A stretch of 64,000 nucleotides of DNA from Streptomyces inusitatus (GTDB lineage: Bacteria > Actinomycetota > Actinomycetes > Streptomycetales > Streptomycetaceae). Shown here piece after piece: positions 7,460-15,842 of this stretch. The position numbers were made by a program, and so were the translations under genes. Location: contig NZ_BMWG01000011.1 in NCBI RefSeq assembly GCF_014651115.1, positions 126,922 to 190,921 on the forward strand, in the 5' to 3' direction. Every line of letters starts with the position of its first letter. Position 1 is the stretch's first letter. The notes below the pieces were generated by a model. The model searched no databases, was not told the DNA's origin, and saw only the letters and a list, made by a program, of their open reading frames with translations.

Positions 7460-10400
7460 ATGCGGTTCACCGAACTCCAGGCACTGCTCGACCGGCACAC
7501 CACCGGCGACACCCTCACCCTCGCGGCGGCCGACCTCGGCAGCGGGCCGGCCGCCGCGCTGGTCGGCGGCTGGCTCGACGGCGGGGCCCTCACGATCGGC
7601 GCACTCCACCGCGAGGACCACCCCGACACGAACACGGTCGTCGTCGACGGCGAACTCGGCGCCCTGGGCATCACCGGCGCGCGGGTCACCGGCGTCGAGT
7701 TCGGCCTCGACCCCGTCAATCAGGACCCGACCCTCTTCATCCCCCTCGGGACACCGGAGGGCTGGACCTTCGCCGTCTCCTTCCCCGACACCGGCGGCAG
7801 CGACCTGGACGGCCTCGCCTTCGGCGACCGCCGGCCCGAGCTTCTGCTCACCTCCGTGCCCCGGCCCGCCCGCGACGGCCGGCCCGTACTCGACCGGGGC
7901 CTCACCTTCCACGCGCCCGAGGTCCGGGACCCGGCACCGCTCGGCTCCCTCGCCCCGCTGGTCCGCGGCCAGGGGGCGGCCCTCTCGCTCACCGGGCCCG
8001 TACAGCGCCGTCCCGTCGGAGCCGAGACCGTGACGGAGATCGCGCTGCGCTCCGTACCGGAGCCCTCGGGGGAGTTCGGCGGGGACTTCTCCCTGTGGGC
8101 CGGGTCGCGCGGCGACGGCCCGCCGCTCTCGTACGGGCTCCGCCTGGTCGCGGACCTGGTGCTGGCGGAGGGCGTCGGCGTGACCGTCGGCGCGCCGGTC
8201 CCCGTGGCCGGGAACGAGATCGTGCTCGCCGTGGACGCGCCGCCGGACGGTGAGGTGGGGACGGACGTCCTCGAAGGGTGGTACGGCACGGGCGCGGCCG
8301 TGCGGCAGCTGACCGCGCAGGGGTTCACCCTCGGCGAGGCCGTCCGGATCGCCGAACTGAGCGTCGCCGTCGATGTCACGAAGACAGGTCAGGGCCTGGC
8401 CGAGGCCCTGACCACGATCACCGTCACGGCCGGGGCGAGACCCGGGGTCTCCTGGCCCATCGCGGGGGACGACCTCGCCGTGACCGGCGTCGGGGCCCGG
8501 CTGACCGTGACCGGGCCGCTCCGGCCGAGCCGCTCCGCCACCGTCACCGGATTCGGGGACTTCACGGTGGCGGGCGCGCTCGCCCTGCACGCCTCGGCGG
8601 CGATCCCGCCCGGCGGCTTCGAGCTGACCCTCGACGAGGAGACACCGGCGCGGCTCAAGGACGTGCTCACGCACTTCCTCCCGAAGGCCGACCTCAGCGG
8701 TGTGCCGGATCTGACGCTGAAGAAGTTCCACGGCACGGCCGTGCCCACGCGGGGCGAGTACGGGATCTCGGCCACCGTGACGGCCGAGTGGCACATCGGC
8801 GTCGGAGCGGCCCTGCTGAGACTCGAAGAGGCCACCCTGGAGCTGGGGCGCGAGGAGGAGAAGGCGGCGGCATCGCAGCAGCCCGCGACCGGCGGCGCCG
8901 CCACCGCGAGGACCACCGGCTCCCTCGCCGCGCGGGCGCGGCTCGGCCCGGCCGACGGCGACGGGATCGTCTTCGACGCCGCCTGGCATCTCCCCGGCAC
9001 CTTCGAACTCGGCGGCACCTTCCCCGACACCGATCTGACCGCCCTCCTCGAAGCGCTCGCCTGCCGCGCCGATGTGCCGCTGCCCGACGGTCTGCCCAGG
9101 GTCGGTCTGAGCGACTCGACGGTGAGACTGCGCCTCGGCGGGGCCCGGGCGGGTGAGACCGACGAGGGCGGGGGGTACGAACTGACGGTCGGCGGCACGG
9201 TCGACTTCGCCGGGGCGAAGGCGCTGACGCTGGCCGGGAAGGCGGCGAAGGGCGGCTCCGGCACCCTCTTCGCCGCCGCCTTCTGGCAGGACGGCTGGAG
9301 CTGGGCGCCCAACCAGGTCCAGGGCTGGTCCGAGGTCCTGGGCATCCTCGGCGACATCACCTTCGCCAAGTCCGGCCTGGCGGTCTGCTCCGCCGACGGC
9401 GTCAACCTCGCATCGGGCCCGGCCCCGGCCCCGGACACGCTCCCCGCCACCCTGGACAAGGGCCTCACCTTCTTCACCGAGATCGGCTTCACCGGACCGC
9501 TGGAGCCGCTCAAGGCCCTGTTCGACGGCGTCGCCACCGGCGTCCACCTGGAAGCGGTCCTCGCCTCACCGGTCGGGAACTCGGTGTTCAGGGCATCCGT
9601 GGCCGAACAGAGGCTGCGGCCCGGCTTCGGCGGACTGGAAGTGGAGATCGAGCCCGCCCGGCTCAGGATCGGCCTCAGCACCTCGTGGAACTTCACCGTC
9701 CCCGCGATGGGCTCCGCCCCCGAGACCCTGCTCCAGTTCGTGGCCGGGGGAACGGTCTCCAAGGAGGGCTTCTCCCTCTACCTCACCCTGAAGCCCGCCG
9801 GCTCCGCCCCCGGGGCGTTCGCCGGACGGCTCGACCCCAGCCAGTACGCCTTCACCCTGGAGGAACCCGGGCTCAAAGCCCTCTCGGCCACCCCCGTGAC
9901 CGGTGCCGACGGACAGATCGCGCACGACGCGACCCGCCGTCCGGCCGAGGCCACCGCCCCGCCGTCCGGGCCCGCGTGGAAGAACGCCTTCGGTATCGAG
10001 GGCTTCGACATCGAGGCGTTCTGGGCCCAGATCGGCGGCGGGACGAGCGGGCTCACCCTGGGCATCGGAGGGTCCATCGAGGTCGGCACGGCCGGCCTTG
10101 AGCTGGATGTCGTCGGAGGCTTTGAACCGGAGCCCTTCGTCACCGTGTTCCGCTTCTCCCTCACCACCGCCGACAAGGACAAGGGCGTCTCCCTCTGGGA
10201 CATCCTGGCGATCGTCGTCTCCCCGCCCGACGCACTCTCCTTCCTCAAGTCGATCGTGCTGCACGAGCTGATGTTCTGCGCCGTGACCGTGCCCGGCGGC
10301 TGGACGAGCCCGCTGGACGAGCACTGGCCGCAGGGCTACTACGGCAAGGGGAACATCGACTTCTTCGGCAACAACTGGCGTTTCGAGATCGGCGTCGGCA

Positions 10401-11053
10401 ACGACGGCGTCTACGCCGACAGCGCGATCGCCGAACCCCTCGCCATCGGGGACTGGTTCAGCATCTCGGACAAGGACGGCACCAAGGGCCCCCGCTATCT
10501 TCTCGACACCCGGGGCATCAAGGACCATCACCTTCCGGAGAAGATCCTCCAACTCTCCGGCAAGGTCGCGCTCCTGGGGATCTCCGCCGCCGTCGAGGCC
10601 GAACTCGGCTCGGAAGGCTTCACATTCACCCTGGAGACCCACCTCCTGAGCATCCTGGAATCGGAGATCAGCTGCACCCTCCACACCGGCACCGGCCTGC
10701 GCGCCACGGCGAACGTGGCACTGGACTTCGGCGTCGACCTCCCCCGAGGGGCCCTCCTCGGAGGCATCCCCGTCCCCGGCGGCACCCTGGTCGGCATCAA
10801 GGCGAGCGGCGGCTTCGATCTCAAGGTCGACGGCGACGGCGCGAATCTGCGGCTGACCGGCGACTGCGACGCCTACCTCGCGGGTGCGCACCTGGTGCGG
10901 TTCGGCCTGGACCTGACCTTCTCCGTCGGGAAGTGGGACGACATCGTCAGCTACCTTGAGAATAACCCGGAGAAGCTCTTCGAGAGCCTGGGCCAGGGAA
11001 TCTGGGACGCGATGAAGGACTGCGCCACGACCAGGGCGGCGGAACTCAGCTGA
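7460..11053 (+). CDS. Very large beta-rich protein of unknown function, 1197 aa
   Basis: The ATG at 7460 follows GGAAGG. No signal peptide, membrane segment, enzyme motif or low-complexity linker was found. Glycine-rich strands of 10-15 residues recur along the whole length (ELTVGGTVDFAGAKALTLAG; FTLGEAVRIAELSVAVDV). Some end in similar turns, as if built of repeated beta modules. A distinctive region around residues 840-1000 contains FGIEGFDIEAFWAQIGGG, TVPGGWTSP and QGYYGKGNIDFFGNNW. The C-terminus alternates sheet with a charged helix. It is the last gene of the operon that begins at 1804. Possible roles include a lipid-sheltering tube or a large cargo, both speculative. A single-family assignment is not possible from sequence inspection. 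Confidence 0.75.
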   Translation: MRFTELQALLDRHTTGDTLTLAAADLGSGPAAALVGGWLDGGALTIGALHREDHPDTNTVVVDGELGALGITGARVTGVEFGLDPVNQDPTLFIPLGTPEGWTFAVSFPDTGGSDLDGLAFGDRRPELLLTSVPRPARDGRPVLDRGLTFHAPEVRDPAPLGSLAPLVRGQGAALSLTGPVQRRPVGAETVTEIALRSVPEPSGEFGGDFSLWAGSRGDGPPLSYGLRLVADLVLAEGVGVTVGAPVPVAGNEIVLAVDAPPDGEVGTDVLEGWYGTGAAVRQLTAQGFTLGEAVRIAELSVAVDVTKTGQGLAEALTTITVTAGARPGVSWPIAGDDLAVTGVGARLTVTGPLRPSRSATVTGFGDFTVAGALALHASAAIPPGGFELTLDEETPARLKDVLTHFLPKADLSGVPDLTLKKFHGTAVPTRGEYGISATVTAEWHIGVGAALLRLEEATLELGREEEKAAASQQPATGGAATARTTGSLAARARLGPADGDGIVFDAAWHLPGTFELGGTFPDTDLTALLEALACRADVPLPDGLPRVGLSDSTVRLRLGGARAGETDEGGGYELTVGGTVDFAGAKALTLAGKAAKGGSGTLFAAAFWQDGWSWAPNQVQGWSEVLGILGDITFAKSGLAVCSADGVNLASGPAPAPDTLPATLDKGLTFFTEIGFTGPLEPLKALFDGVATGVHLEAVLASPVGNSVFRASVAEQRLRPGFGGLEVEIEPARLRIGLSTSWNFTVPAMGSAPETLLQFVAGGTVSKEGFSLYLTLKPAGSAPGAFAGRLDPSQYAFTLEEPGLKALSATPVTGADGQIAHDATRRPAEATAPPSGPAWKNAFGIEGFDIEAFWAQIGGGTSGLTLGIGGSIEVGTAGLELDVVGGFEPEPFVTVFRFSLTTADKDKGVSLWDILAIVVSPPDALSFLKSIVLHELMFCAVTVPGGWTSPLDEHWPQGYYGKGNIDFFGNNWRFEIGVGNDGVYADSAIAEPLAIGDWFSISDKDGTKGPRYLLDTRGIKDHHLPEKILQLSGKVALLGISAAVEAELGSEGFTFTLETHLLSILESEISCTLHTGTGLRATANVALDFGVDLPRGALLGGIPVPGGTLVGIKASGGFDLKVDGDGANLRLTGDCDAYLAGAHLVRFGLDLTFSVGKWDDIVSYLENNPEKLFESLGQGIWDAMKDCATTRAAELS

Positions 11054-11068
11054 AGCGGGCCGCCCGGC

Positions 11069-11085
11069 CGGGGCGATCCGCCCCG
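11069..11085. terminator. Hairpin between convergent genes
   Basis: A 7-bp perfect stem (CGGGGCG pairing with CGCCCCG) with an ATC loop lies between the stop of the 1197-residue protein and the stop of the small minus-strand gene. It could serve both directions. There is no U-tract, which is usual for actinomycetes. Confidence 0.4.
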
Positions 11086-11086
11086 C

Positions 11087-11311
11087 TCAGGACCCGAGGC
11101 CGAGTATCGCCACCGTGAGCGGCAGGGCGGGCTCCTCGGGGAGGGCGGGCGGCTCCTCGCCCCGGCCCGTGTGCGTGGCCGGGACGACCCGCAGCGCCTG
11201 GACGCCGTCGGCGGCCCACGGCGCGTCCGTCGGCGGCAACGACAGCGTCACCCGCTGGCCGTCGACGAAAGTGGTCTCCAGCTTGACCGGCTCCGGTCGG
11301 TTCGTCTCCAT
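11087..11311 (-). CDS. Small protein of unknown function, 74 aa
   Basis: The ATG at 11311 is chosen because GGAGG lies nine bases upstream; a longer frame back to 11338 lacks such a site. The product (starts METNRPEPVKLETTF) has a short strand-rich core (DGQRVTLSLPP; GVQALRVVPA), a Pro/Glu-rich linker and a hydrophobic end (LTVAILGLG). No family was recognised. It is convergent with the large protein gene. Confidence 0.55.
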   Translation of the reverse strand: METNRPEPVKLETTFVDGQRVTLSLPPTDAPWAADGVQALRVVPATHTGRGEEPPALPEEPALPLTVAILGLGS

Positions 11312-11572
11312 GACAACTCGCCTCCGTGAATGAGTCACGCGCCCCGTCGAGAATCCGTCCTCGACCTCATGACGAACGGGGGAGCCGGAAGGTTCCCCCG
11401 TACGACAGCCGAACTCATGCCCCCACCGGCCCGGTTGCCGGATGTCCGGCCCGGCCGATTCCCGCCCGCAACCGGAATCTCGCTGTCAGGTCCGCTGTCC
11501 TCCCGTGCGTCCTCCCCTGCGGGACGCCACAGGGAAGGCGTCCCGGCGAATCCGACAGCAGGGATCTTGGGT

Positions 11573-12829
11573 ATGAGTAGCACGACGGACGGGCGTTCCT
11601 CCACGGAGAGGACAGGAGAGCGTTTAGAAGCCGGGCAGGGGCAGGTCAGGCGGATCGCGGATGTCGACGCGCTGCGGGGGTTCGCGCTCCTCGGCATCCT
11701 GCTGGTCAACTTCAGCGTCATGGCCACCACCCACCACGGCGGAGGACTGGTGGACGCCTCCTTCGACGGACCGCTCCACCAGGCATGGCGCTATCTGAGC
11801 ACAGTGCTGCTGGAATCCAAGTTCTACCTCCTCTTCTCCTTCCTGTTCGGCTACAGCTTCACCCTCCAGATACGCTCCGCCGAACGGGCCGGCGCCCGCC
11901 CCGTCCCCCGGTTCCTGAGGCGCTGCGCCGCCCTGCTGGTGATCGGTGTGCTCCACGCGACCCTGCTGTACCCGGGCGACATCCTCATCACCTACTCCAT
12001 TCTGGGAGTGGTCCTGCTGACGGTGCGCGGCATCCGGCCCCGCACCGCCGTACGCGCCTCGATCTCCGTCTTCGTCTTCTGCGCGGTCGCCTTCCTGGTG
12101 CTGGGATGGCTGACCTGGGCCGGTCATCTCGACATGGGCGGCGATCCGTCGCGGGCCGACGCCCTGGCGGCTCAGGAGGCCCTGCGCGGCGGATTCGGCT
12201 CGGTGGTCGGCCAGTTCGTCTCGGAACAGCCCGGTGGCGCGCTGATGACCGTGGTGGTTCAGGGGACTCCGGCGTTCGCCGCCTTCCTGCTGGGGCTCGC
12301 GGCGGGCAAACGGAAGGTCCTCGCCGACCCGCTGCGCCACCGTGATCTGCTGCGGCGGATCCAGCGGGTGGGCTTCCCGGTCGGGCTCGCGGGCTCCGTC
12401 GTCTACGCCCACCTCGCGAAGAGCGACACCGGGATGGAGACCACGGGACTCGCCATGGCGGTGAACATGCTGACCGCGCCCCTGCTGTCGGCCGCCTACG
12501 CCGCCACCGTGCTCCGGATGCTCTCCGGCGGACGCCACGACCGGCTGGGCAGGGCGCTCGCCCCGGCCGGCCGGATGGCCCTCACCAACTACCTCACCCA
12601 GTCCCTGGTGATGGCGCTGCTCTTCACCGGCTACGGCTTCGCCCTGGTCGGCCGGGTGGCGCCGGTTCTGGTGACCGCCATCGCGCTCACCCTCTTCGCC
12701 GTACAGCTGGTGATCAGCCGCTGGTGGCTCAGCACCCACGCGTACGGTCCGGTGGAGTGGGTGCTTCGGGCGGTCACCAACGCGCGCCGGCCGCGATGGC
12801 GGCAGCGGGCGCGCACGGAATCCGGCTGA
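11573..12829 (+). CDS. DUF418 family membrane protein
   Basis: The product has 418 residues, the usual size for this YeiB-like family of multi-pass membrane proteins; the molecular function of the family is not established. It begins after a polar leader with IADVDALRGFALLGILLVNF, the typical first membrane helix with the D-x-L-R-G motif. The conserved C-terminal DUF418 part contains PAGRMALTNYLTQSL and ISRWWL...YGPVEWVLR. Several hydrophobic helices lie between. ATG 11573 is chosen because family similarity begins soon after it; the frame is open upstream to 11330. It is convergent with the sigma-factor pair. Confidence 0.85.
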   Translation: MSSTTDGRSSTERTGERLEAGQGQVRRIADVDALRGFALLGILLVNFSVMATTHHGGGLVDASFDGPLHQAWRYLSTVLLESKFYLLFSFLFGYSFTLQIRSAERAGARPVPRFLRRCAALLVIGVLHATLLYPGDILITYSILGVVLLTVRGIRPRTAVRASISVFVFCAVAFLVLGWLTWAGHLDMGGDPSRADALAAQEALRGGFGSVVGQFVSEQPGGALMTVVVQGTPAFAAFLLGLAAGKRKVLADPLRHRDLLRRIQRVGFPVGLAGSVVYAHLAKSDTGMETTGLAMAVNMLTAPLLSAAYAATVLRMLSGGRHDRLGRALAPAGRMALTNYLTQSLVMALLFTGYGFALVGRVAPVLVTAIALTLFAVQLVISRWWLSTHAYGPVEWVLRAVTNARRPRWRQRARTESG

Positions 12830-12862
12830 GCGCTCCCGTACCGCCGACGCGTTCGAGCGGTC

Positions 12863-13951
12863 TCAGTCCCCGGGGAGCAGTCCGGCGCGGTCGACCGCGG
12901 CCCTGGTGAGTATCGCGGACGTACCGACGACGGTTCCGGCCGGGCCCGCGTCGCCGTCCCTGGTCAGGACGGTGCGCTCGCCGAGGAAGGCGTGGGTGGT
13001 CCGGTCGAACACCCACTGTGTCTGCTCCCCGTGCGCGGTACGGGCGACGGCGACGCCTTCGCGCCCCGCGGCGTCGACGGCGGAGCCTGTCACCGTGACA
13101 CCGGGGATCTTCGCGGCGGCGCGGTAGAGCGCTGCGCTGACCTGCGGCGGGGCCCAGGTCTCGGTCAGCAGTTCGCCGATCGCGGTGAACGCCCGCTGGT
13201 CCGGGTTCTGGCCCTGGCCCCGGGTCTGATCGCGGATCAGCCTCAGCAGGGCGTCGGGGTCGGTGGGCAGCGAGGCGACGTACTGATGGGTCGGGTCGCC
13301 GATCGAGGGGGCCGCCTCGCCCAGGGCGCCGGGCCGGGGCGTCGCCCCCCGGGACTCCAGGGTGTGGACCGGGCCGTCGGCTCCGAGCGGTGTGTCGGGC
13401 TCGCCCGGCACCCGCAGCAGACCGGGCCGGCTGCCGTCGGCGGAGAGCCACACCTGCCGGCTGTGCGCGGGGGGCACGGTCACGGGCCCGCCCCCGGCGC
13501 TCCGTGAGGCATGCGCCACCTTGCTCTCGACGTACACGAACTGGTCGGCGCGGACCGCCGGCCGGTTCCCGGCGGCGGCGGCGAGAGCGGCGCGGTCGAG
13601 GAGCCGGGCCGCCTCCGGCGAGCCGGGGGCGGTGTCGCCCGGGGCGGCCCGGTCGCCGCGGCCGGTCGCGTCCGGGAGGTCCACGGTCACCATGACGCCG
13701 AGCGCCAGGGAGCAGGCGACCGCCGGGGCCACGAGCCACAGGACCGGCCGTCGGCGCGGGCGCGGGGTCCGCGCGGCGCGGTCGGCGGGCCGGTCGATGA
13801 GCGCCGCCTCGCGCAGCAGGGCCTCCCGCAGCAGCGGTTCCCGGTCGGGCCCCAGCGCGGGGACCGGCGGCGGGGGCAGCAGACCGGCCAGGTCGAGGCT
13901 TTCGGCCTCGTCGGCGGGGTCGTTCGTACGGGGTCGGGGGTCGCGGTTCAT
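12863..13951 (-). CDS. CU044_5270-type membrane-anchored partner of ECF sigma factor
   Basis: The 362-residue product has a cytoplasmic N-terminus of about 69 residues, a single membrane helix (residues 70-90, LWLVAPAVACSLALGVMVTV) and an extracytoplasmic domain. The latter contains the features of the CU044_5270 family found next to actinobacterial ECF sigma genes (FVYVESKV; VWLSADGSRPG; LPTDPDALLRLI; AALYRAAAKIPGV). The ATG at 13951 follows AGGAGAACCGCC and overlaps the stop of the sigma gene by four bases, so both are co-translated. It probably acts as an anti-sigma or signal-sensing partner, an inference from context. Confidence 0.82.
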   Translation of the reverse strand: MNRDPRPRTNDPADEAESLDLAGLLPPPPVPALGPDREPLLREALLREAALIDRPADRAARTPRPRRRPVLWLVAPAVACSLALGVMVTVDLPDATGRGDRAAPGDTAPGSPEAARLLDRAALAAAAGNRPAVRADQFVYVESKVAHASRSAGGGPVTVPPAHSRQVWLSADGSRPGLLRVPGEPDTPLGADGPVHTLESRGATPRPGALGEAAPSIGDPTHQYVASLPTDPDALLRLIRDQTRGQGQNPDQRAFTAIGELLTETWAPPQVSAALYRAAAKIPGVTVTGSAVDAAGREGVAVARTAHGEQTQWVFDRTTHAFLGERTVLTRDGDAGPAGTVVGTSAILTRAAVDRAGLLPGD

Positions 13952-14601
13952 CGGCGGTTCTCCTGGGGCGAGGGGCGGGCGGCGAAACGATTCGGCACAG
14001 GTTCGGCCGACGCGACGGACACGGCGGACGCGGCGGACGCGGGACGGCGGGGGCGTGCCGGCCGGGTGGCGCGGGTCTCGGCGTCGGCGAGTTCGCGCAG
14101 CCGGGCCCGGGCCCGGGACAGCCGTGACCGGACGGTGCCGATCGGCACGCCGAGCACCTCCGCCGCGGCCGCGTAGTCCAGGCCCGCCCACACCACGAGG
14201 GTGAAGACCTCCCGGTCGCGGCGGCGCAGCCGGGCGAGGGCGGTGTGCGCGGCGCGCAGCTGTTCGGCGTCCGCGAGATGGGTGACGAGATCGTCGGCGA
14301 AGTCCGGGACCGAGCCGCGTTCCGGGACGCGGGCGAGCGCGATATCGCGGCGGCGGCGCGAACGAGCGTTGCGGCGGATGATGTTGGTGGCGATCCCCAG
14401 CAGCCACGGGCGCGGGGTGCCTCCGTCGGGGTGGAGCTTCTCCCGGCCCCGCCATGCCTCCAGGAAGGTCGCCGAGACGATGTCCTCCGCCTCCGCCCAG
14501 TCGCCCGTCACCCGCAGGGCATAGCGGTACAGCACCTGGGCGTGCTCGTCGTACAGCTCTCCCAGGGCGACCGGGTCCCCGCGCCGGAAACGATTCCTCA
14601 T
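13948..14601 (-). CDS. ECF-type RNA polymerase sigma factor
   Basis: This is a sigma-70 family protein with region 2 (FRRGDPVALGELYDEHAQVLYRYA ... AEDIVSATFLEAW) and region 4 (VFTLVVWAGLDYAAAAEVL, GVPIGTVRSRLSRARARLREL). A C-terminal tail of about 45 residues is rich in Arg, Pro and Ala/Ser/Val, encoded by GAC-rich short repeats near 14010-14045. ATG 14601 is used here. An in-frame GTG at 14661 would add 20 residues; neither has a clear ribosome site. Its partner gene overlaps by four bases. It reads toward the DUF418 gene, and its targets are unknown. Confidence 0.9.
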   Translation of the reverse strand: MRNRFRRGDPVALGELYDEHAQVLYRYALRVTGDWAEAEDIVSATFLEAWRGREKLHPDGGTPRPWLLGIATNIIRRNARSRRRRDIALARVPERGSVPDFADDLVTHLADAEQLRAAHTALARLRRRDREVFTLVVWAGLDYAAAAEVLGVPIGTVRSRLSRARARLRELADAETRATRPARPRRPASAASAVSVASAEPVPNRFAARPSPQENRR

Positions 14602-14697
14602 CAGTGATTCCACGTTCTGCACTGCCCTGTCCGCGGTGTGGGTTCCGGTGAGCTGCGCCACATCGAGGCGTTCATCGGGTTTCGGAATGTGTGTGGT

Positions 14698-14733
14698 GCG
14701 GCCCGGCCTCCGGGGTTTCGGGGGCCGGGCCGC
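14698..14733 (-). terminator. Hairpin after the SARP gene
   Basis: A perfect 11-bp inverted repeat (GCGGCCCGGCC at 14698-14708 and its complement at 14723-14733) with a 14-nt loop starts 13 nt beyond the stop of the SARP gene on the minus strand. It separates that gene from the sigma-factor gene downstream. Confidence 0.55.
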
Positions 14734-14745
14734 CGTGCTCCGGTC

Positions 14746-15498
14746 TCAGCCTTTCGCCAGCGCGGGCGGTCGTCCGTCGCGCGCGATGGAGGAAGGGAGC
14801 AGGCTTCTCAGTGTCGGTGAGGGTTCCAGTCCCAGTTCGTCGCGGAGGACACTGCGGCACTGCTCGTACTGCTGGAGTGCCGCGCCTCTGTTGCCCGCGG
14901 CGAGATGCGCTTTCATGAGGACGTGATGGGCGCTTTCCCGCAGGGGTTCCGCGCGGACGGCGGCGAGTCCGGCGGCGACCGCCTCGCCGTGGCGGCGGGC
15001 GGTGGTGAGCCGTTCGGTCATCGCCTCCAGTGCGTACAGCCGGAGTTGGCGGTACTGCTCCTGTTCGGTGATGACCCATTCATTCTCCGACCATTCCGGC
15101 AGCAGGTCGGCCGAGAGGTCGATGCGTGTCTGTGTGGTGAGAATGTCGTCGCAGGAACAGGTGAGGTCGAGCAGCCGGTGCGCGTTCGCCACGGCCTCGT
15201 GCACATCCACCATGATGTGCTCGGAAATCGCCAGTTCCTGTGTAGAAGTGTCGATGATGTGGTGGTCGGTCTGTGTTGCGCGCCACAGGGATGATCTGAG
15301 GTTCGCGTGGGCGCGTGACATGGTGACGTCGGGCCACAGAGTTCCGGCCACATAGGTGCGGGAGCGCGGCATGCCCTGGAGTGCGAGAAACGCGATGAGC
15401 CGTTGAACGCTTGAACAAAGGGGAACGCGTGTCTGATCGACCGACAGGGCGAATCCCTTGAGGAGCCTCAATGTGGTGACGTGAGTTGGTTCCTTCAC
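14746..15498 (-). CDS. SARP/BTAD-domain transcriptional regulator
   Basis: The product of about 250 residues has an N-terminal winged-helix DNA-binding domain (residues 1-100; VQRLIAFLALQG, VAGTLWPDVTMSRA, LRSSLWRAT). It is followed by a bacterial transcriptional activation domain of helical repeats (ALEAMTERLTTARRHGEA; LRESAHHVLMKAHLAAGN; ALQQYEQCRSVLRDELGLEPS). No ATPase or extra sensor domain is present, so it is a short SARP. GTG 15498 is chosen for its upstream GGGGGA; an in-frame TTG at 15525 is the alternative. It is divergent from the injection-system operon, and the intergenic region carries 11-nt-phased repeats of the kind SARPs bind. It is therefore the prime candidate regulator of that operon. 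Confidence 0.9.
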   Translation of the reverse strand: MKEPTHVTTLRLLKGFALSVDQTRVPLCSSVQRLIAFLALQGMPRSRTYVAGTLWPDVTMSRAHANLRSSLWRATQTDHHIIDTSTQELAISEHIMVDVHEAVANAHRLLDLTCSCDDILTTQTRIDLSADLLPEWSENEWVITEQEQYRQLRLYALEAMTERLTTARRHGEAVAAGLAAVRAEPLRESAHHVLMKAHLAAGNRGAALQQYEQCRSVLRDELGLEPSPTLRSLLPSSIARDGRPPALAKG

Positions 15499-15559
15499 CG
15501 ATTCCCCCGGATGGTTCGGTTCCAATGATCCTTCGTATTACTCCCCGAATGCTGGAGCC

Positions 15560-15588
15560 ATATTACGAACCAATCATGATCCTGTGAC
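15560..15588 (-). promoter_or_regulatory. Candidate promoter of the SARP gene
   Basis: Read on the minus strand, GTCACA (15588-15583) and TAATAT (15565-15560) are separated by 17 nt, a good fit to a principal-sigma promoter. They lie about 60 nt upstream of the SARP start. The -35 element overlaps a TGTGACG heptamer on the other strand, which recurs near the injection-system operon. Confidence 0.5.
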
Positions 15589-15617
15589 GAGGGCCTGGGG
15601 GTGAGAGATGACGAAAT

Positions 15618-15646
15618 GGCGTCACCAAAACGTCGCCGAGGCGTCA
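15618..15646 (-). promoter_or_regulatory. Candidate SARP operator A (three 11-nt-phased heptamers)
   Basis: On the plus strand the heptamers GGCGTCA (15618), AACGTCG (15629) and GGCGTCA (15640) start exactly 11 nt apart, one helical turn. On the minus strand they read TGACGCC, CGACGTT, TGACGCC. Direct heptamer repeats with 11-nt phasing are the known form of SARP binding sites. No clear -10 element follows at the usual 8 nt in either direction. Confidence 0.5.
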
Positions 15647-15744
15647 ATCACCCTGGTCGAGGCGGATTTTTCACGCCTCCCCGGAATCACTGAGACGTTT
15701 TCCGAGCGTGTCCGCCGCATCATCGGCCGGTGCGGGAACGGACC

Positions 15745-15773
15745 GGTGACGCGCATGTGACGTGTGTGTCGCG
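15745..15773 (+). promoter_or_regulatory. Candidate SARP operator B facing the injection-system operon
   Basis: Heptamers GGTGACG (15745), TGTGACG (15756) and TGTCGCG (15767) are also phased at 11 nt and share the TGACG core with operator A, in the opposite orientation. They end 70 nt upstream of the first gene of the injection-system operon. The gap 15499-15842 contains no gene. Confidence 0.5.
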
Positions 15774-15842
15774 GCCCGGCCACGAGGGGCTCCGCATGCT
15801 GGCGGAGCACGTCATCGGGAGCGCGGCCGGGGGAGGATGCGG

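Noticed and set aside
5528..9547. A 1339-codon open frame on the minus strand, and several other minus-strand open frames of 400-800 codons (for example 3121-4497, 19472-21835, 26742-29159).
   Set aside because: They lie opposite clear genes, are very rich in Arg, Gly and Pro without domains, and reflect the GC-rich third positions of the real genes on the other strand.
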